Below, one piece after another: positions 15,864-24,389 of a DNA stretch of 64,000 bases (position 1 is its first letter; each line of letters opens with the position of its first letter). Location of the stretch: positions 39,169-103,168 of the forward strand of contig NZ_JAFGYY010000020.1 in NCBI RefSeq assembly GCF_017491605.1, in the 5' to 3' direction. The position numbers and the translations under genes are program-made. The notes under the pieces are model-generated. The model saw only the letters and a program-made list of their open reading frames with translations. It ran no database searches and was not told the origin of the DNA. The stretch comes from Pseudomonas sp. 30_B (GTDB lineage Bacteria; Pseudomonadota; Gammaproteobacteria; Pseudomonadales; Pseudomonadaceae).

Positions 15864-16685
15864 TTATTTGCCACTGCCCGCCACGTCGCTGGTCCCGCGC
15901 GTCAGGTAGTAGGCGCCGAGGATCGGCAGCATGGTGGCGAGCATCACCAGCATCGCCACCACGTTGGTGATCGGTACGTCGCGCGGACGGGTCAGCTGGT
16001 TGAGCAGCCACAGCGGCAGGGTGCGCTCGTGGCCGGCGGTGAAGGTGGTGACGATGATCTCGTCGAACGACAGGGCAAAGGCCAGCATGCCGCCGGCCAG
16101 CAGTGCCGTGGCGATGTTCGGCAGGATGATGTAGCGGAAGGTCTGCCAGCCGTCGGCGCCCAGGTCCATGCTCGCCTCGATCAGGCTGTGCGAGGTGCGG
16201 CGGAAACGGGCGATGACGTTGTTGTAGACGATCACCACGCAGAAGGTCGCATGGCCGATGACGATAGTCAGGAAGCCCGGCTCGATGCCGAGGGTCTTGA
16301 ACGCCGAGAGCAGGGCGATACCGGTGATGATGCCGGGCAGGGCGATGGGCAGGATCAGCATCAGCGAGATGCCTTCCTTGCCGAAGAAGTCGCGGCGATA
16401 CAGCGCGCCGGCGGCCAGGGTGCCGAGGACCATGGCGATCAGCGTGGCCACGCAGGCGATCTTCACCGACAGCCAGATGGAGTCGAGCACGTCGCCGCGC
16501 TGGAAAGCGATGCTGAACCACTTCAGGGTGAAGCCCTGCAGCGGGAAGCTGTAGGCGGACTCCTCGGTATTGAAGGCGTAAAGCAGGATCACCAGGATCG
16601 GGAAGTGCAGGAACACCAGCCCACCCCAGGCAGCCAGGCGCAGGAACCAGGAGGGGCGATCGATGGAATGTGCGTCAGAGCGCAT
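15864..16685 (-). CDS. ydcV: ABC transporter permease, PotI-like
   Basis: Inner-membrane permease of a polyamine-type ABC importer, 273 residues and six predicted helices. The ATPase-contact EAA loop is visible as LIEASMDLGADGWQTFRYIILP (split here by its position about 175-196). The ATG lies within the end of ydcU (11-base overlap), and patD starts 40 bases downstream. In E. coli the homologous YdcSTUV system has been linked to putrescine-related uptake. Confidence 0.88.
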   Translation of the reverse strand: MRSDAHSIDRPSWFLRLAAWGGLVFLHFPILVILLYAFNTEESAYSFPLQGFTLKWFSIAFQRGDVLDSIWLSVKIACVATLIAMVLGTLAAGALYRRDFFGKEGISLMLILPIALPGIITGIALLSAFKTLGIEPGFLTIVIGHATFCVVIVYNNVIARFRRTSHSLIEASMDLGADGWQTFRYIILPNIATALLAGGMLAFALSFDEIIVTTFTAGHERTLPLWLLNQLTRPRDVPITNVVAMLVMLATMLPILGAYYLTRGTSDVAGSGK

Positions 16686-17577
16686 CGAAGGCCCCCAGCC
16701 GCTTGGCGATGGAGAGGTACACGGCGATCAGCACGATGGGCACCAGGGTGAAGGCCGCCGCCAGCGGCATGTTGCCGATCGCGCCCTGCTGCACGTAGAC
16801 CATGGTGCCGATGAACAGCCCGCTGGGGCCCACCAGCTGGGGGATGATGAAGTCGCCCAGGGTCAGGCTGAAGGTGAAGATCGAGCCGGCCACCACGCCG
16901 GGAAACGCCAGCGGCAGGACCACCTGGAAGAAGGTCTGCCGCGGATGCGCGCCGAGGTCGGCCGAGGCTTGCAGCAGCGACGGCGGCAGGCGTTCCAGCG
17001 AGGCCTGGATCGGCAGGATCATGAACGGCAGCCAGATGTAGGTGAACACCCAGAAGCGCCCGATGTGCGAGGTGGACAGGGTATTGCCGCCGACGCCGGG
17101 TACCTCCAGCAACAGGCCGAGCGGGCCGAGCAGGTGCAGGTGCTCGATCACCCAGTAAAGGATGCCGCCCTTGGCCAGGATCACCGTCCAGGCATAGGCC
17201 TTGACGATGTAGCTGGCCCACATCGGGAGCATCACCGCGATGTAGAAGAAGGCCTTTTCCTTGGGGCCGGCATAGCGCGCCATGTAGTAGGCGATGGGGA
17301 AGGCGAGGATGGCGCTGGCGATGGAGACGCTGATGGCCATGCCCAGGGTGCGCAGCACGATGTCATAGTTGGCCGGGTTGATCAGCGCCTTGTAGTTGGC
17401 GAAGGTCAGCTCCGGCGTCACCGCCATGGTGAAGTCGTCGAAGGTGTAGAAGCTCTGCCAGAGCAGGGCGAACAGCGAGCCGATGTAGATCACCCCGAAC
17501 CATAGCAGCGGCGGAATCAGCAGCATCAGCAGGTACAGCGTGCTGCGCCGGTAGAGGAAGCTGGAGATCGCCCTCAC
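16675..17577 (-). CDS. ydcU: ABC transporter permease, PotH-like
   Basis: The second permease of the importer, 300 residues, six helices, with an EAA loop around LQASADLGAHPRQTFFQVVL. It starts with GTG in a GTGA overlap with the ydcT stop codon, so translation is coupled. The N-terminal hydrophobic stretch LYLLMLLIPPLLWFGVIYI is long enough to anchor the protein. It forms a heterodimer with the ydcV product, as in other spermidine/putrescine-type importers. Confidence 0.88.
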   Translation of the reverse strand: MRAISSFLYRRSTLYLLMLLIPPLLWFGVIYIGSLFALLWQSFYTFDDFTMAVTPELTFANYKALINPANYDIVLRTLGMAISVSIASAILAFPIAYYMARYAGPKEKAFFYIAVMLPMWASYIVKAYAWTVILAKGGILYWVIEHLHLLGPLGLLLEVPGVGGNTLSTSHIGRFWVFTYIWLPFMILPIQASLERLPPSLLQASADLGAHPRQTFFQVVLPLAFPGVVAGSIFTFSLTLGDFIIPQLVGPSGLFIGTMVYVQQGAIGNMPLAAAFTLVPIVLIAVYLSIAKRLGAFDAL

Positions 17578-18593
17578 GGCGCGGGCTCCTCGAGCAGAGG
17601 GACCAGCGCGCTGCGTGCCCAGTAGGCGGTGACCGCGTCGCCCGGTTTCGGCCGCTGCTCCTCGCGTTCGCCGTTGGGCAGGGCCGCGACCAGGCGGCCG
17701 CCGTTATCCAGTTCGATCTCGTAGCGGCTGCTGGCGCCCATGTACTGCACGTCGAACAGGGTGCCGCTGACTTCCAGCTCGCCGTCGCCGGCACGACCGA
17801 AGCGCACGTGCTCGGGGCGCAGCGAGTGCGGCCGGGTTTCGCCGAGCAGGCGTTGGGCGAGGTCGCCGCGCAGCACGTTGGCGGTGCCGACGAACTCGGC
17901 GACGAACCGGGTGGCCGGCTTCATGTAGAGGTTGCGCGGGGTGTCGACCTGCTCGATGCGGCCCTTGTTGAACACTGCCACGCGGTCGGACATGGACAGC
18001 GCCTCGCCCTGGTCGTGGGTGACGAAGATGAAGGTGATGCCCAGCTGGCGTTGCAGCTTCTTCAGCTCCACCTGCATCTGTTCGCGCAGCTTGAGGTCCA
18101 GTGCCCCGAGGGGTTCGTCCAGCAGCAGCACGCGCGGGCGATTCACCAGGGCTCGCGCTAACGCGACGCGCTGGCGCTGGCCGCCGGAGAGCTGCGCCGG
18201 CTTGCGGGAGCCGTAGCCGCCCAGGGCGACCATGCCCAGGGCTTCCTCGGCGCGCTTCCAGCGTTCGGCCTTGCCGACGCCTTTTACCTTGAGGCCGTAG
18301 GCCACGTTGTCCAGCACGTTCATGTGCGGGAACAGCGCGTAGTCCTGGAACACGGTGTTGACGTCGCGCTCGTAGGGCGGCAGGCCGGCGGCTTCATGGC
18401 CATGAATACGGATGGAGCCCGAAGTCGGCTGCTCGAAGCCGGCGATCAGGCGCAGGCAGGTGGTCTTGCCCGAGCCCGACGGGCCGAGCATGGAGAAGAA
18501 CTCGCCATCACGGATTTCGATGGACACCCGGTCGACGGCGCGGACATCGCCGTAGTGACGGCTCACCTCGGTGAACTGGACGGCTGTGGTCAT
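17574..18593 (-). CDS. ydcT: ABC transporter ATP-binding protein, PotA/G-like
   Basis: Cytoplasmic ATPase of the importer, 339 residues. Walker A GPSGSGKTT, signature LSGGQRQRVALARAL, Walker B VLLLDEPLGALD and the switch histidine in FVTHDQGEA are all intact. The C-terminal TOBE-type regulatory domain covers about residues 240-335. It overlaps ydcU by 4 bases. It is separated from ydcS by 164 bases holding a REP pair, which probably lowers its expression relative to the binding protein. Confidence 0.9.
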   Translation of the reverse strand: MTTAVQFTEVSRHYGDVRAVDRVSIEIRDGEFFSMLGPSGSGKTTCLRLIAGFEQPTSGSIRIHGHEAAGLPPYERDVNTVFQDYALFPHMNVLDNVAYGLKVKGVGKAERWKRAEEALGMVALGGYGSRKPAQLSGGQRQRVALARALVNRPRVLLLDEPLGALDLKLREQMQVELKKLQRQLGITFIFVTHDQGEALSMSDRVAVFNKGRIEQVDTPRNLYMKPATRFVAEFVGTANVLRGDLAQRLLGETRPHSLRPEHVRFGRAGDGELEVSGTLFDVQYMGASSRYEIELDNGGRLVAALPNGEREEQRPKPGDAVTAYWARSALVPLLEEPAP

Positions 18594-18672
18594 GCTGCTG
18601 GCTACCTGAGTGGCGGGGCTGCATCAGAAAAGGTAGCGCATGGGGGCGAGGGTGCTCGGGAGGGGGCTCTTC

Positions 18673-18733
18673 GTAGGAGCGAGCTTGCTCGCGAACCCGC
18701 TGCGGGGCTGTTCGCGAGCAAGCTCGCTCCTAC
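18673..18733. repeat. REP element pair between ydcS and ydcT
   Basis: An inverted pair of the GAGCTTGCTC subtype: forward unit starting GTAGGAGCGAGC at 18673 and reverse unit ending CTCGCTCCTAC at 18733. It sits in the transcript between binding-protein and ATPase genes, as REP sequences do in E. coli malE-malF. Confidence 0.85.
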
Positions 18734-18757
18734 AGAAAAGCGGTCAGTGCCGGGGGA

Positions 18758-19930
18758 TCACCTCCCGCCCATGATCGCGATGTAGTCCTGCGTCCACCGG
18801 CTGTAGGGCACGCACTGCCCCTGGGTGCACTTGGCCTGCGGGGTCTTCCAGAAGGCGATGCGGTCGAACTGGTCATAGCCGTTGGTGGCGCAGCCCTGCG
18901 GACCGAGCAACTGGCTGCCGGTGCAGCCGGCGGGGGAGGCGGGCACCGAGCCGAACCAGGCGGCCACGTCGCCCTGCACCTTGGGTTCCAGCGACCAGTT
19001 CAGCCACTTGTAGGCGCAGGTCGGGTGCTTGGCGTCGACGTGCATCATGGTGGTGTCGGCCCAGCCGGTCACCCCTTCGACCGGGATGGTCGATTCGATC
19101 GGCTGCTTCTCGCCCACCAGGGCGTTGACCTGGTACGGCCAGGAGCCGGACGCGGCCACGCCTTCGTTCTTGAAGTCGCTCATCTGCACCGTGGCGTCAT
19201 GCCAGTAGCGATGGACCAGCTTCTGCTGGTCGCGCAGCAGCTTGAGGGTGGCGGCGTACTGCTCCTCGTTGAGCTCGTAGGGGTCCTGGATGCCCAGGGC
19301 GGGATTGGTGGTCTTCAGGTAGAGCGCGGCGTCGGCGATGTAGATCGGCCCATCGTAGGCCTGTACGCGCCCCTTGTTGCTCTTGCCGTCGGGCAGCTTC
19401 TGCTCGCTGAACACCACGCTCCAGCTCAGCGGCGCCTTGGGGAAAACCTTGGTGTTGTACATCAGCACGTTCGGGCCCCACTGATAGGGCGTGCCGTAGT
19501 GCTTGCCGTCCACCGTGTGCCACGGCGCATTCTGCAGGCGCGGGTCGACGTTCTTCCAGTTGGGCACCAGGGCGATGTTGATCGGCTGCACGCGCTTGCC
19601 GTAGACCAGCCGCAGGGAGGCATCGCCGGAGGCGGTGACCAGGTCGTAGCCGCCCTTGGCCATCAGGCTGACCATCTCGTCGGAGGTGGCGGCGGTCTTC
19701 ACGTTGACCTTGCAGCCGGTGTCCTTCTCGAATTGGGTCACCCAGTCGTAGTTCTTGTCGCTCTCGCCGCGTTCGATGTAGCCGGGCCAGGCGATGATGT
19801 CGAGGGCGCCTTCGGGTTGGCCCAGTTGCTTGAGCGCCTCGGCGGCCTGGAGGGAGGCGCTGCCGAGCAGGCTGGCGCAGGCGAAGGCCAGCGCCGCGAC
19901 TTTCCCTGAAGACAAATGCATCGATGACAT
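18758..19930 (-). CDS. ydcS: Polyamine-type ABC substrate-binding protein
   Basis: Periplasmic binding protein, 390 residues with a Sec signal peptide (VAALAFACASLLGSASLQA before the mature start at about 30). The mature sequence strongly recalls E. coli YdcS: LDIIAWPGYIERG, KTAATSDEMVSLM, GKRVQPIN, SNKGRVQAYDGPIYIADAAL and the C-terminal YSRWTQDYIAIMGGR. The start at 19930 has CAGGAG 8 bases upstream; the much longer open frame before it is non-coding leader. Four cysteines in the C-terminal third may form disulfides. It is the first gene of the ydcSTUV-patD operon. Confidence 0.92.
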   Translation of the reverse strand: MSSMHLSSGKVAALAFACASLLGSASLQAAEALKQLGQPEGALDIIAWPGYIERGESDKNYDWVTQFEKDTGCKVNVKTAATSDEMVSLMAKGGYDLVTASGDASLRLVYGKRVQPINIALVPNWKNVDPRLQNAPWHTVDGKHYGTPYQWGPNVLMYNTKVFPKAPLSWSVVFSEQKLPDGKSNKGRVQAYDGPIYIADAALYLKTTNPALGIQDPYELNEEQYAATLKLLRDQQKLVHRYWHDATVQMSDFKNEGVAASGSWPYQVNALVGEKQPIESTIPVEGVTGWADTTMMHVDAKHPTCAYKWLNWSLEPKVQGDVAAWFGSVPASPAGCTGSQLLGPQGCATNGYDQFDRIAFWKTPQAKCTQGQCVPYSRWTQDYIAIMGGR

Positions 19931-20217
19931 GAGTCGACTCCTGTTGTTCTTCGTTGTCGGAGCCTCTGCGGCCGAACCGCGCCGTAAGGTCGGCACCTGG
20001 TTGATAGCGATGTGCCCTATCGGGAGGGGCTCTTGCAGCGTAGTTCCGGCCCCGGAGACTGACAAGAAAGCCCCTGGGCCCCGCAAAGCCCCGCCCGCCG
20101 GTCTTCGCGGCCCCAAACGGGGCGCGCTTGGGCGTAGCGGCCGGCAAAGCGCACCAAGCGGGTGCGGGGCGTTCGGGCAGCCTTTGCAAGTTATTGAATC
20201 AACAGGAGATCGACCTC
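19931..20217. other. Divergent intergenic region ydcS / Anbu cluster
   Basis: This 346-base gap up to 20276 has no supported gene. It holds the ydcS promoter (not identified), a GC-rich stretch with several short dyads (for example CCCCAAACGGGG near 20111) and, at its right end, the sigma-54 promoter listed separately. Confidence 0.5.
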
Positions 20218-20232
20218 TGGCACGGGCCTTGC
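20218..20232 (+). promoter_or_regulatory. Sigma-54 (RpoN) promoter of the Anbu cluster
   Basis: TGGCAC-GGGCC-TTGC matches the -24/-12 consensus TGGCAC-N5-TTGC at every fixed position. It lies 44 bases before the ATG at 20277, predicting transcription from about 20244 and a leader of about 33 nt with AAGGAG ribosome site. This implies control by an activator of the NtrC class; its binding site is not identified. Confidence 0.8.
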
Positions 20233-20276
20233 GGTGTCCTTCCCATCCGAGGATGAGCGGCAACAAGGAGTAGAAA

Positions 20277-21689
20277 ATGGCTCGGGTGTTCTATGACGAA
20301 ATGCATGACGCCGCTGGCGCCTGCCGACCGCACTACACGGAGTTCGCCCGCTGGCTGGCGGACATGCCCGGCGAACAGCTGCAACAGCGCCGCCGCGAGG
20401 CCGACCTGCTGTTCTACCGCGCCGGGATCACCTTCACCCTCTATGGCGACGACCAGGGCACTGAGCGCCTGATCCCCTTCGACACCATCCCGCGCAGCAT
20501 TCCCGCCAGCGAATGGAAGATCATCGAGGCCGGCTGCATCCAGCGGGTGCAGGCGCTCAACCTGTTCCTCGCCGACCTCTACCACGACCAGCGCATCCTC
20601 AAGGAAGGCCTGATCCCGCCCGAGCAGGTCCTGGCCAACGACCAGTACCAGCTGGCCATGCAGGGCCTGGACGTACCCGGCAACGTCTACGCGCACATCG
20701 CCGGCATCGACCTGGTGCGCGACGGCAACGGCGCCTACTACGTGCTCGAAGACAACCTGCGCACACCCAGCGGCGTCTCCTACATGCTGGAGAACCGCAA
20801 GATGATGATGCGCCTGTTTCCGGAGCTGTTCGGCGCCCAGCGCATCGCGCCCATCGACCATTACCCGAACCTGCTGCTCGACACCCTGCGCCAGGCCAGC
20901 GAAGTGGAGCAGCCCTGCGTGGTGGTGCTGACCCCGGGCCGCTTCAACAGCGCCTACTTCGAGCACGCCTTCCTCGCCCGCGAGATGGGCGTGGAGCTGG
21001 TGGAGGGCGCCGACCTGTTCGTCCGCGACGAGCGCGTCTACATGCGCACCACCGCCGGCCCGATGCCGGTGGACGTGATCTACCGGCGGGTGGACGACGA
21101 CTTCCTCGACCCGCTGGCCTTCAACCCGGACTCCATGCTCGGCGTGCCCGGCCTGCTGGCCGCTTATCGCGCGGGCAACGTGGTGCTGGCCAACGCCATC
21201 GGCACCGGGGTGGCCGACGACAAGTCGGTCTACCCCTATGTGCCGGAGATGATCCGTTTCTACCTCGACCAGGAACCCATCCTGCACAACGTGCCGACCT
21301 GGCAGTGCCGCCGCCCGCAGGACCTGTCCCATGTGCTGGCGCACCTGCCCGAGCTGGTGGTGAAGGAAGCCCAGGGTTCCGGCGGCTACGGCATGCTGGT
21401 GGGCCCGGCCGCCAGCAGCGCTGAGATCGAAGCCTTCCGTGCCCGGCTGATGGCGCGGCCGGAAGCCTATATCGCCCAGCCGACCCTGAGCCTGTCGACC
21501 TGCCCGACCTTCGTCGAGAACGGCATCGCCCCGCGTCACATCGACCTGCGGCCCTTCGTGCTGTCCGCGCCGGACAACGTGCGCCTGGTGCCCGGTGGGC
21601 TGACCCGCGTGGCGTTGCGCGAAGGCTCGCTGGTGGTCAACTCGTCACAGGGCGGCGGTACCAAGGACACCTGGGTGGTGGAGGACTGA
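20277..21689 (+). CDS. Circularly permuted ATP-grasp protein (Anbu cluster)
   Basis: First gene of the conserved four-gene Anbu cluster. The 470-residue product belongs to the circularly permuted ATP-grasp family (former DUF404/DUF407). Visible landmarks are DLVRDGNGAYYVLEDNLRTP near residue 145-165, SYMLENRK, and VVKEAQGSGGYGMLVGP near 360, which fits the ATP-binding glycine-rich part. These proteins are thought to ligate an amine to a carboxyl group; the peptide product of the cluster is unknown. The alpha-E gene starts 4 bases after its stop. The start is fixed by AAGGAG 7 bases before the ATG. Confidence 0.88.
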   Translation: MARVFYDEMHDAAGACRPHYTEFARWLADMPGEQLQQRRREADLLFYRAGITFTLYGDDQGTERLIPFDTIPRSIPASEWKIIEAGCIQRVQALNLFLADLYHDQRILKEGLIPPEQVLANDQYQLAMQGLDVPGNVYAHIAGIDLVRDGNGAYYVLEDNLRTPSGVSYMLENRKMMMRLFPELFGAQRIAPIDHYPNLLLDTLRQASEVEQPCVVVLTPGRFNSAYFEHAFLAREMGVELVEGADLFVRDERVYMRTTAGPMPVDVIYRRVDDDFLDPLAFNPDSMLGVPGLLAAYRAGNVVLANAIGTGVADDKSVYPYVPEMIRFYLDQEPILHNVPTWQCRRPQDLSHVLAHLPELVVKEAQGSGGYGMLVGPAASSAEIEAFRARLMARPEAYIAQPTLSLSTCPTFVENGIAPRHIDLRPFVLSAPDNVRLVPGGLTRVALREGSLVVNSSQGGGTKDTWVVED

Positions 21690-21693
21690 AATC

Positions 21694-22644
21694 ATGCTCA
21701 GCAGAACCGCTTCCGACCTGTACTGGATGTCCCGTTACCTGGAGCGCGCCGAGAACCTCGCGCGCATGCTCGACGTGTCCTACTCGCTGTCGATGATGCC
21801 CCAGGACGGCCGTGGCGATGGCCTGGAAGAACTGGCCATGCCATTGCTGATCACCGGCAACCTCGATGCCTACCTCGCCCGCCACGGCGAGCCGCACGCC
21901 GAGCGCCTGCTGAACTTCTTCGCCCTGGATGCGCAGAACCCGGCGAGCATCTACTCCTGCTTTGGCGCGGCCCGCGCTGGCGCCCATGCGGTGCGCGGAC
22001 GGATCACCACCGACATGTGGGAGAACATCAACGCCACCTGGCTGGAGATGCGCGACATCGCCCAGCAGGGGCTGCTGCGCTATGGCATCAGCCACTTCTG
22101 CGAGTGGGTGAAGGACCGCTCGCACCTGTTCCGCGGCGCCACCTTCGGCACCAGCATGCGCAACGACGCCTTCCACTTCATTCGCCTGGGCACCTACATC
22201 GAGCGCGCCGACAACACCCTGCGCCTGCTCGACGCGCGCCAGCAGGTACTGGGCGAACACGGCACCGGCCCGGCCGAGGGCTCGGCGCGCGGCTACTACC
22301 AGTGGACAGCGCTGCTGCGCGCGCTGTCGGCCTTCGAGGGCTACACCGAGCTGTACCGCGACGCCCTCAACGCGCGGAACATCGCCGAGCTCCTGCTGCT
22401 ACGCGAGGACGTGCCGCGCTCGCTGCTGGCCTGCGCCGAGGAACTGCGCCAGATCCTCGCCAGCCTGCCCGGCATCAACGGCCGCCCGGCCCAGCGCTTG
22501 GCCGCCGAGCTGGAGGCGCGGGTGCGCTACACCGGCATCGACGAAGTGCTGGGCAGCGGCCTGCATCCCTGGATCACCGATCACATCGGGCTGGTCCGCC
22601 AGCTCGCCAACGCCATTCACAGCTCGTACCTGGAGGCCGCATGA
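21694..22644 (+). CDS. Alpha-E domain protein (Anbu cluster)
   Basis: A 316-residue, almost entirely helical protein of the alpha-E (former DUF403) family, beginning MLSRTASDLYWMSRYLERAENLARML as typical (RYxERAENxAR motif, about residues 14-24). A second ERADNTLRLLDAR motif occurs at about 170-182. These proteins nearly always accompany the permuted ATP-grasp and transglutaminase partners and may act with them as a ligase module. The downstream gene overlaps its stop (ATGA at 22641-22644). Confidence 0.88.
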   Translation: MLSRTASDLYWMSRYLERAENLARMLDVSYSLSMMPQDGRGDGLEELAMPLLITGNLDAYLARHGEPHAERLLNFFALDAQNPASIYSCFGAARAGAHAVRGRITTDMWENINATWLEMRDIAQQGLLRYGISHFCEWVKDRSHLFRGATFGTSMRNDAFHFIRLGTYIERADNTLRLLDARQQVLGEHGTGPAEGSARGYYQWTALLRALSAFEGYTELYRDALNARNIAELLLLREDVPRSLLACAEELRQILASLPGINGRPAQRLAAELEARVRYTGIDEVLGSGLHPWITDHIGLVRQLANAIHSSYLEAA

Positions 22645-23450
22645 AACTCTCCATCCGCCATGACACCACCTACCGTTACGAAGACCAGGTGCGCGCGAGC
22701 ATCCAGTACCTGCGCCTGACCCCGCAGGAAAGCGAGCGCCAGCACGTGCTCGACTGGCAACTGCACCTGCCGCGCCCGGCGCACCCGCAGCGCGACGCCT
22801 ACGGCAACATCCTCCACGTGCTGACCCTGGACGAGCCCCACGAGGCCATCGTCATCGCCGCCCACGGCCACGTGGAAATCGACGAGGAGAACGAGCGCGA
22901 GCATGATCACCTGTCGCCGCTGCCGTTCCTGCGCAGCACCCGCCTGACCCAGGCCGACGGCGCGTTGCAGGAATTCGCCCGCGCCCAGTGCGCCGAGCGC
23001 CGCGACCGCAAGGCAATGATCCGCCTGATGCAGGCCTTGAACGAACGCATCGCCTATGTGCCCGGCTCGACCCAGGTGGACAGCACCGCCGCCGAGGCCT
23101 TCGCGGCCGGGCAGGGCGTCTGCCAGGACCACGCCCACGTCTTCCTCGCCTGCCTGCGCCACCTCGGCGTACCGGCGCGCTATGTCTCCGGCTACCTCTA
23201 CACCGATGTCGAGGACCATCTCGCCAGCCATGCCTGGGCCGAGGCCTGGCTCGACGACGCCTGGTACAGCTTCGACGTGACCAACGTGCTGGACCGCCCC
23301 GAGCGTCACCTGAAGCTGGCGGTAGGCCTGGACTACCTCGACGCCTGCCCGGTGCGCGGCATGCGTCGGGGCGGCGGTGGCGAGCAGATGCACGCCCGCG
23401 TTACCGTGGCGCCGGGGCACCTGCAGCAGATGCAGCAGGCGCAGCAGTGA
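22641..23450 (+). CDS. Transglutaminase-like cysteine protease (Anbu cluster)
   Basis: 269-residue protein with an N-terminal beta domain (LSIRHDTTYRYEDQVRAS, residues 3-20) and a papain-like transglutaminase core: GQGVCQDHAHVFLACLRHLG (catalytic Cys), SHAWAEAWLDDAWYSFDVTN (catalytic His and Asp). It likely cleaves or forms isopeptide bonds on the product of the neighbouring ATP-grasp protein. It is coupled to the alpha-E gene by an ATGA overlap; the Anbu gene follows 67 bases later. No signal peptide, so the system is cytoplasmic. Confidence 0.9.
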   Translation: MKLSIRHDTTYRYEDQVRASIQYLRLTPQESERQHVLDWQLHLPRPAHPQRDAYGNILHVLTLDEPHEAIVIAAHGHVEIDEENEREHDHLSPLPFLRSTRLTQADGALQEFARAQCAERRDRKAMIRLMQALNERIAYVPGSTQVDSTAAEAFAAGQGVCQDHAHVFLACLRHLGVPARYVSGYLYTDVEDHLASHAWAEAWLDDAWYSFDVTNVLDRPERHLKLAVGLDYLDACPVRGMRRGGGGEQMHARVTVAPGHLQQMQQAQQ

Positions 23451-23517
23451 GGATGCATGGCACAAGCATCGGCACCGGCATAAGATCGGTGCCAGTTCCC
23501 GCTGCCATGAGAAAGCC

Positions 23518-24252
23518 ATGACCTACTGCGTCGCCATGAACCTCGCCCAGGGCCTGGTCTTCGTTTCCGATTCGCGCACCAACGCCGGCGTCGACAACAT
23601 CGCCGTGTTCCGCAAGCTGCACATCTTCGGCACGGCGGGGGAGCGCCTGATCGTGGTGCAGAGCGCCGGCAACCTGGCCACTTCGCAGTCGGTCATCAGC
23701 GTGCTGCGCCAGCGCATGGGCAGCGACGAGCCGAACCTGGGCACGGTGGAGAACCTGTTCGAGGCTGCGCGTCTCGTGGGTTCGACGCTGCGCGAGGTGG
23801 TCGACCACGACGAGAACATCGGCCAGAACCAGGGCGTCGATCTGGGCAGCTCCTTCCTCGTCGGTGGGCAGATCGGCGAGGAAGTGCCGCGCCTGTTCAA
23901 CGTCTATCCGCAGGGCAATTTCATCGAGTCCACCCGCGACACGCCTTACTTCCAGATAGGCGAGAGCAAGTACGGCAAGCCGATCATCGACCGCGCCATG
24001 AGCTACGCCACCCCGCTGGAGCAAGCCTTGCGCTGTGCGCTGATCAGCTTCGACTCGACCATCCGCAGCAACCTCTCGGTGGGCATGCCGCTGGACCTGC
24101 TGGTGTACCGCGAGGGCAGTCTGGAGGTGCCGGCGGGCTACCGCATCCAGGAGGGCGACCCGTATTTCGAGGGGATTCGCAGCCAGTGGGGGGCCGGGCT
24201 GCGCCAATTGCTGGGCGAACTGCCGGCGCCGCCGGGGGATTACTGGCACTGA
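23518..24252 (+). CDS. Anbu, proteasome beta-subunit-like peptidase
   Basis: Ancestral beta-subunit (Anbu/BPH) family, an Ntn hydrolase that assembles into open helical rings rather than a closed proteasome. It begins MTYCVAMNLAQGLVFVSDSR: the nucleophile is Thr2, exposed by Met removal, with no propeptide. The GLVFVSDSRTNAGVD segment and later LISFDSTIRSNLSVG match the family, and 244 residues is the usual size. The ATG at 23518 is required to put Thr second. The gene is fourth in the sigma-54-driven cluster, so expression probably responds to a nitrogen- or stress-linked activator. The natural substrate is not known. Confidence 0.9.
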   Translation: MTYCVAMNLAQGLVFVSDSRTNAGVDNIAVFRKLHIFGTAGERLIVVQSAGNLATSQSVISVLRQRMGSDEPNLGTVENLFEAARLVGSTLREVVDHDENIGQNQGVDLGSSFLVGGQIGEEVPRLFNVYPQGNFIESTRDTPYFQIGESKYGKPIIDRAMSYATPLEQALRCALISFDSTIRSNLSVGMPLDLLVYREGSLEVPAGYRIQEGDPYFEGIRSQWGAGLRQLLGELPAPPGDYWH

Positions 24253-24277
24253 CGGCGGTCTGGAACGGAGTGCTCTG

Positions 24278-24369
24278 GTAGGAGCGGACTCTGTCCGCGA
24301 TCGACTTATTGCCGCTCCGGCCGGCCAGGGAGCCGGGGGAAATCAATCGCGGACGGAGTCCGCTCCTAC
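24278..24369. repeat. REP element pair between Anbu and cytochrome genes
   Basis: Units at 24278-24301 (forward) and 24346-24369 (reverse) of the GTAGGAGCGGAC subtype, located between convergent gene ends. Confidence 0.85.
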
Positions 24370-24389
24370 AGGTTCACTCCGGCGTGCAG

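Noticed and set aside
19931..20266. A 112-codon N-terminal extension of ydcS
   Set aside because: It would bury the signal peptide inside the protein and cross the sigma-54 promoter of the divergent cluster.
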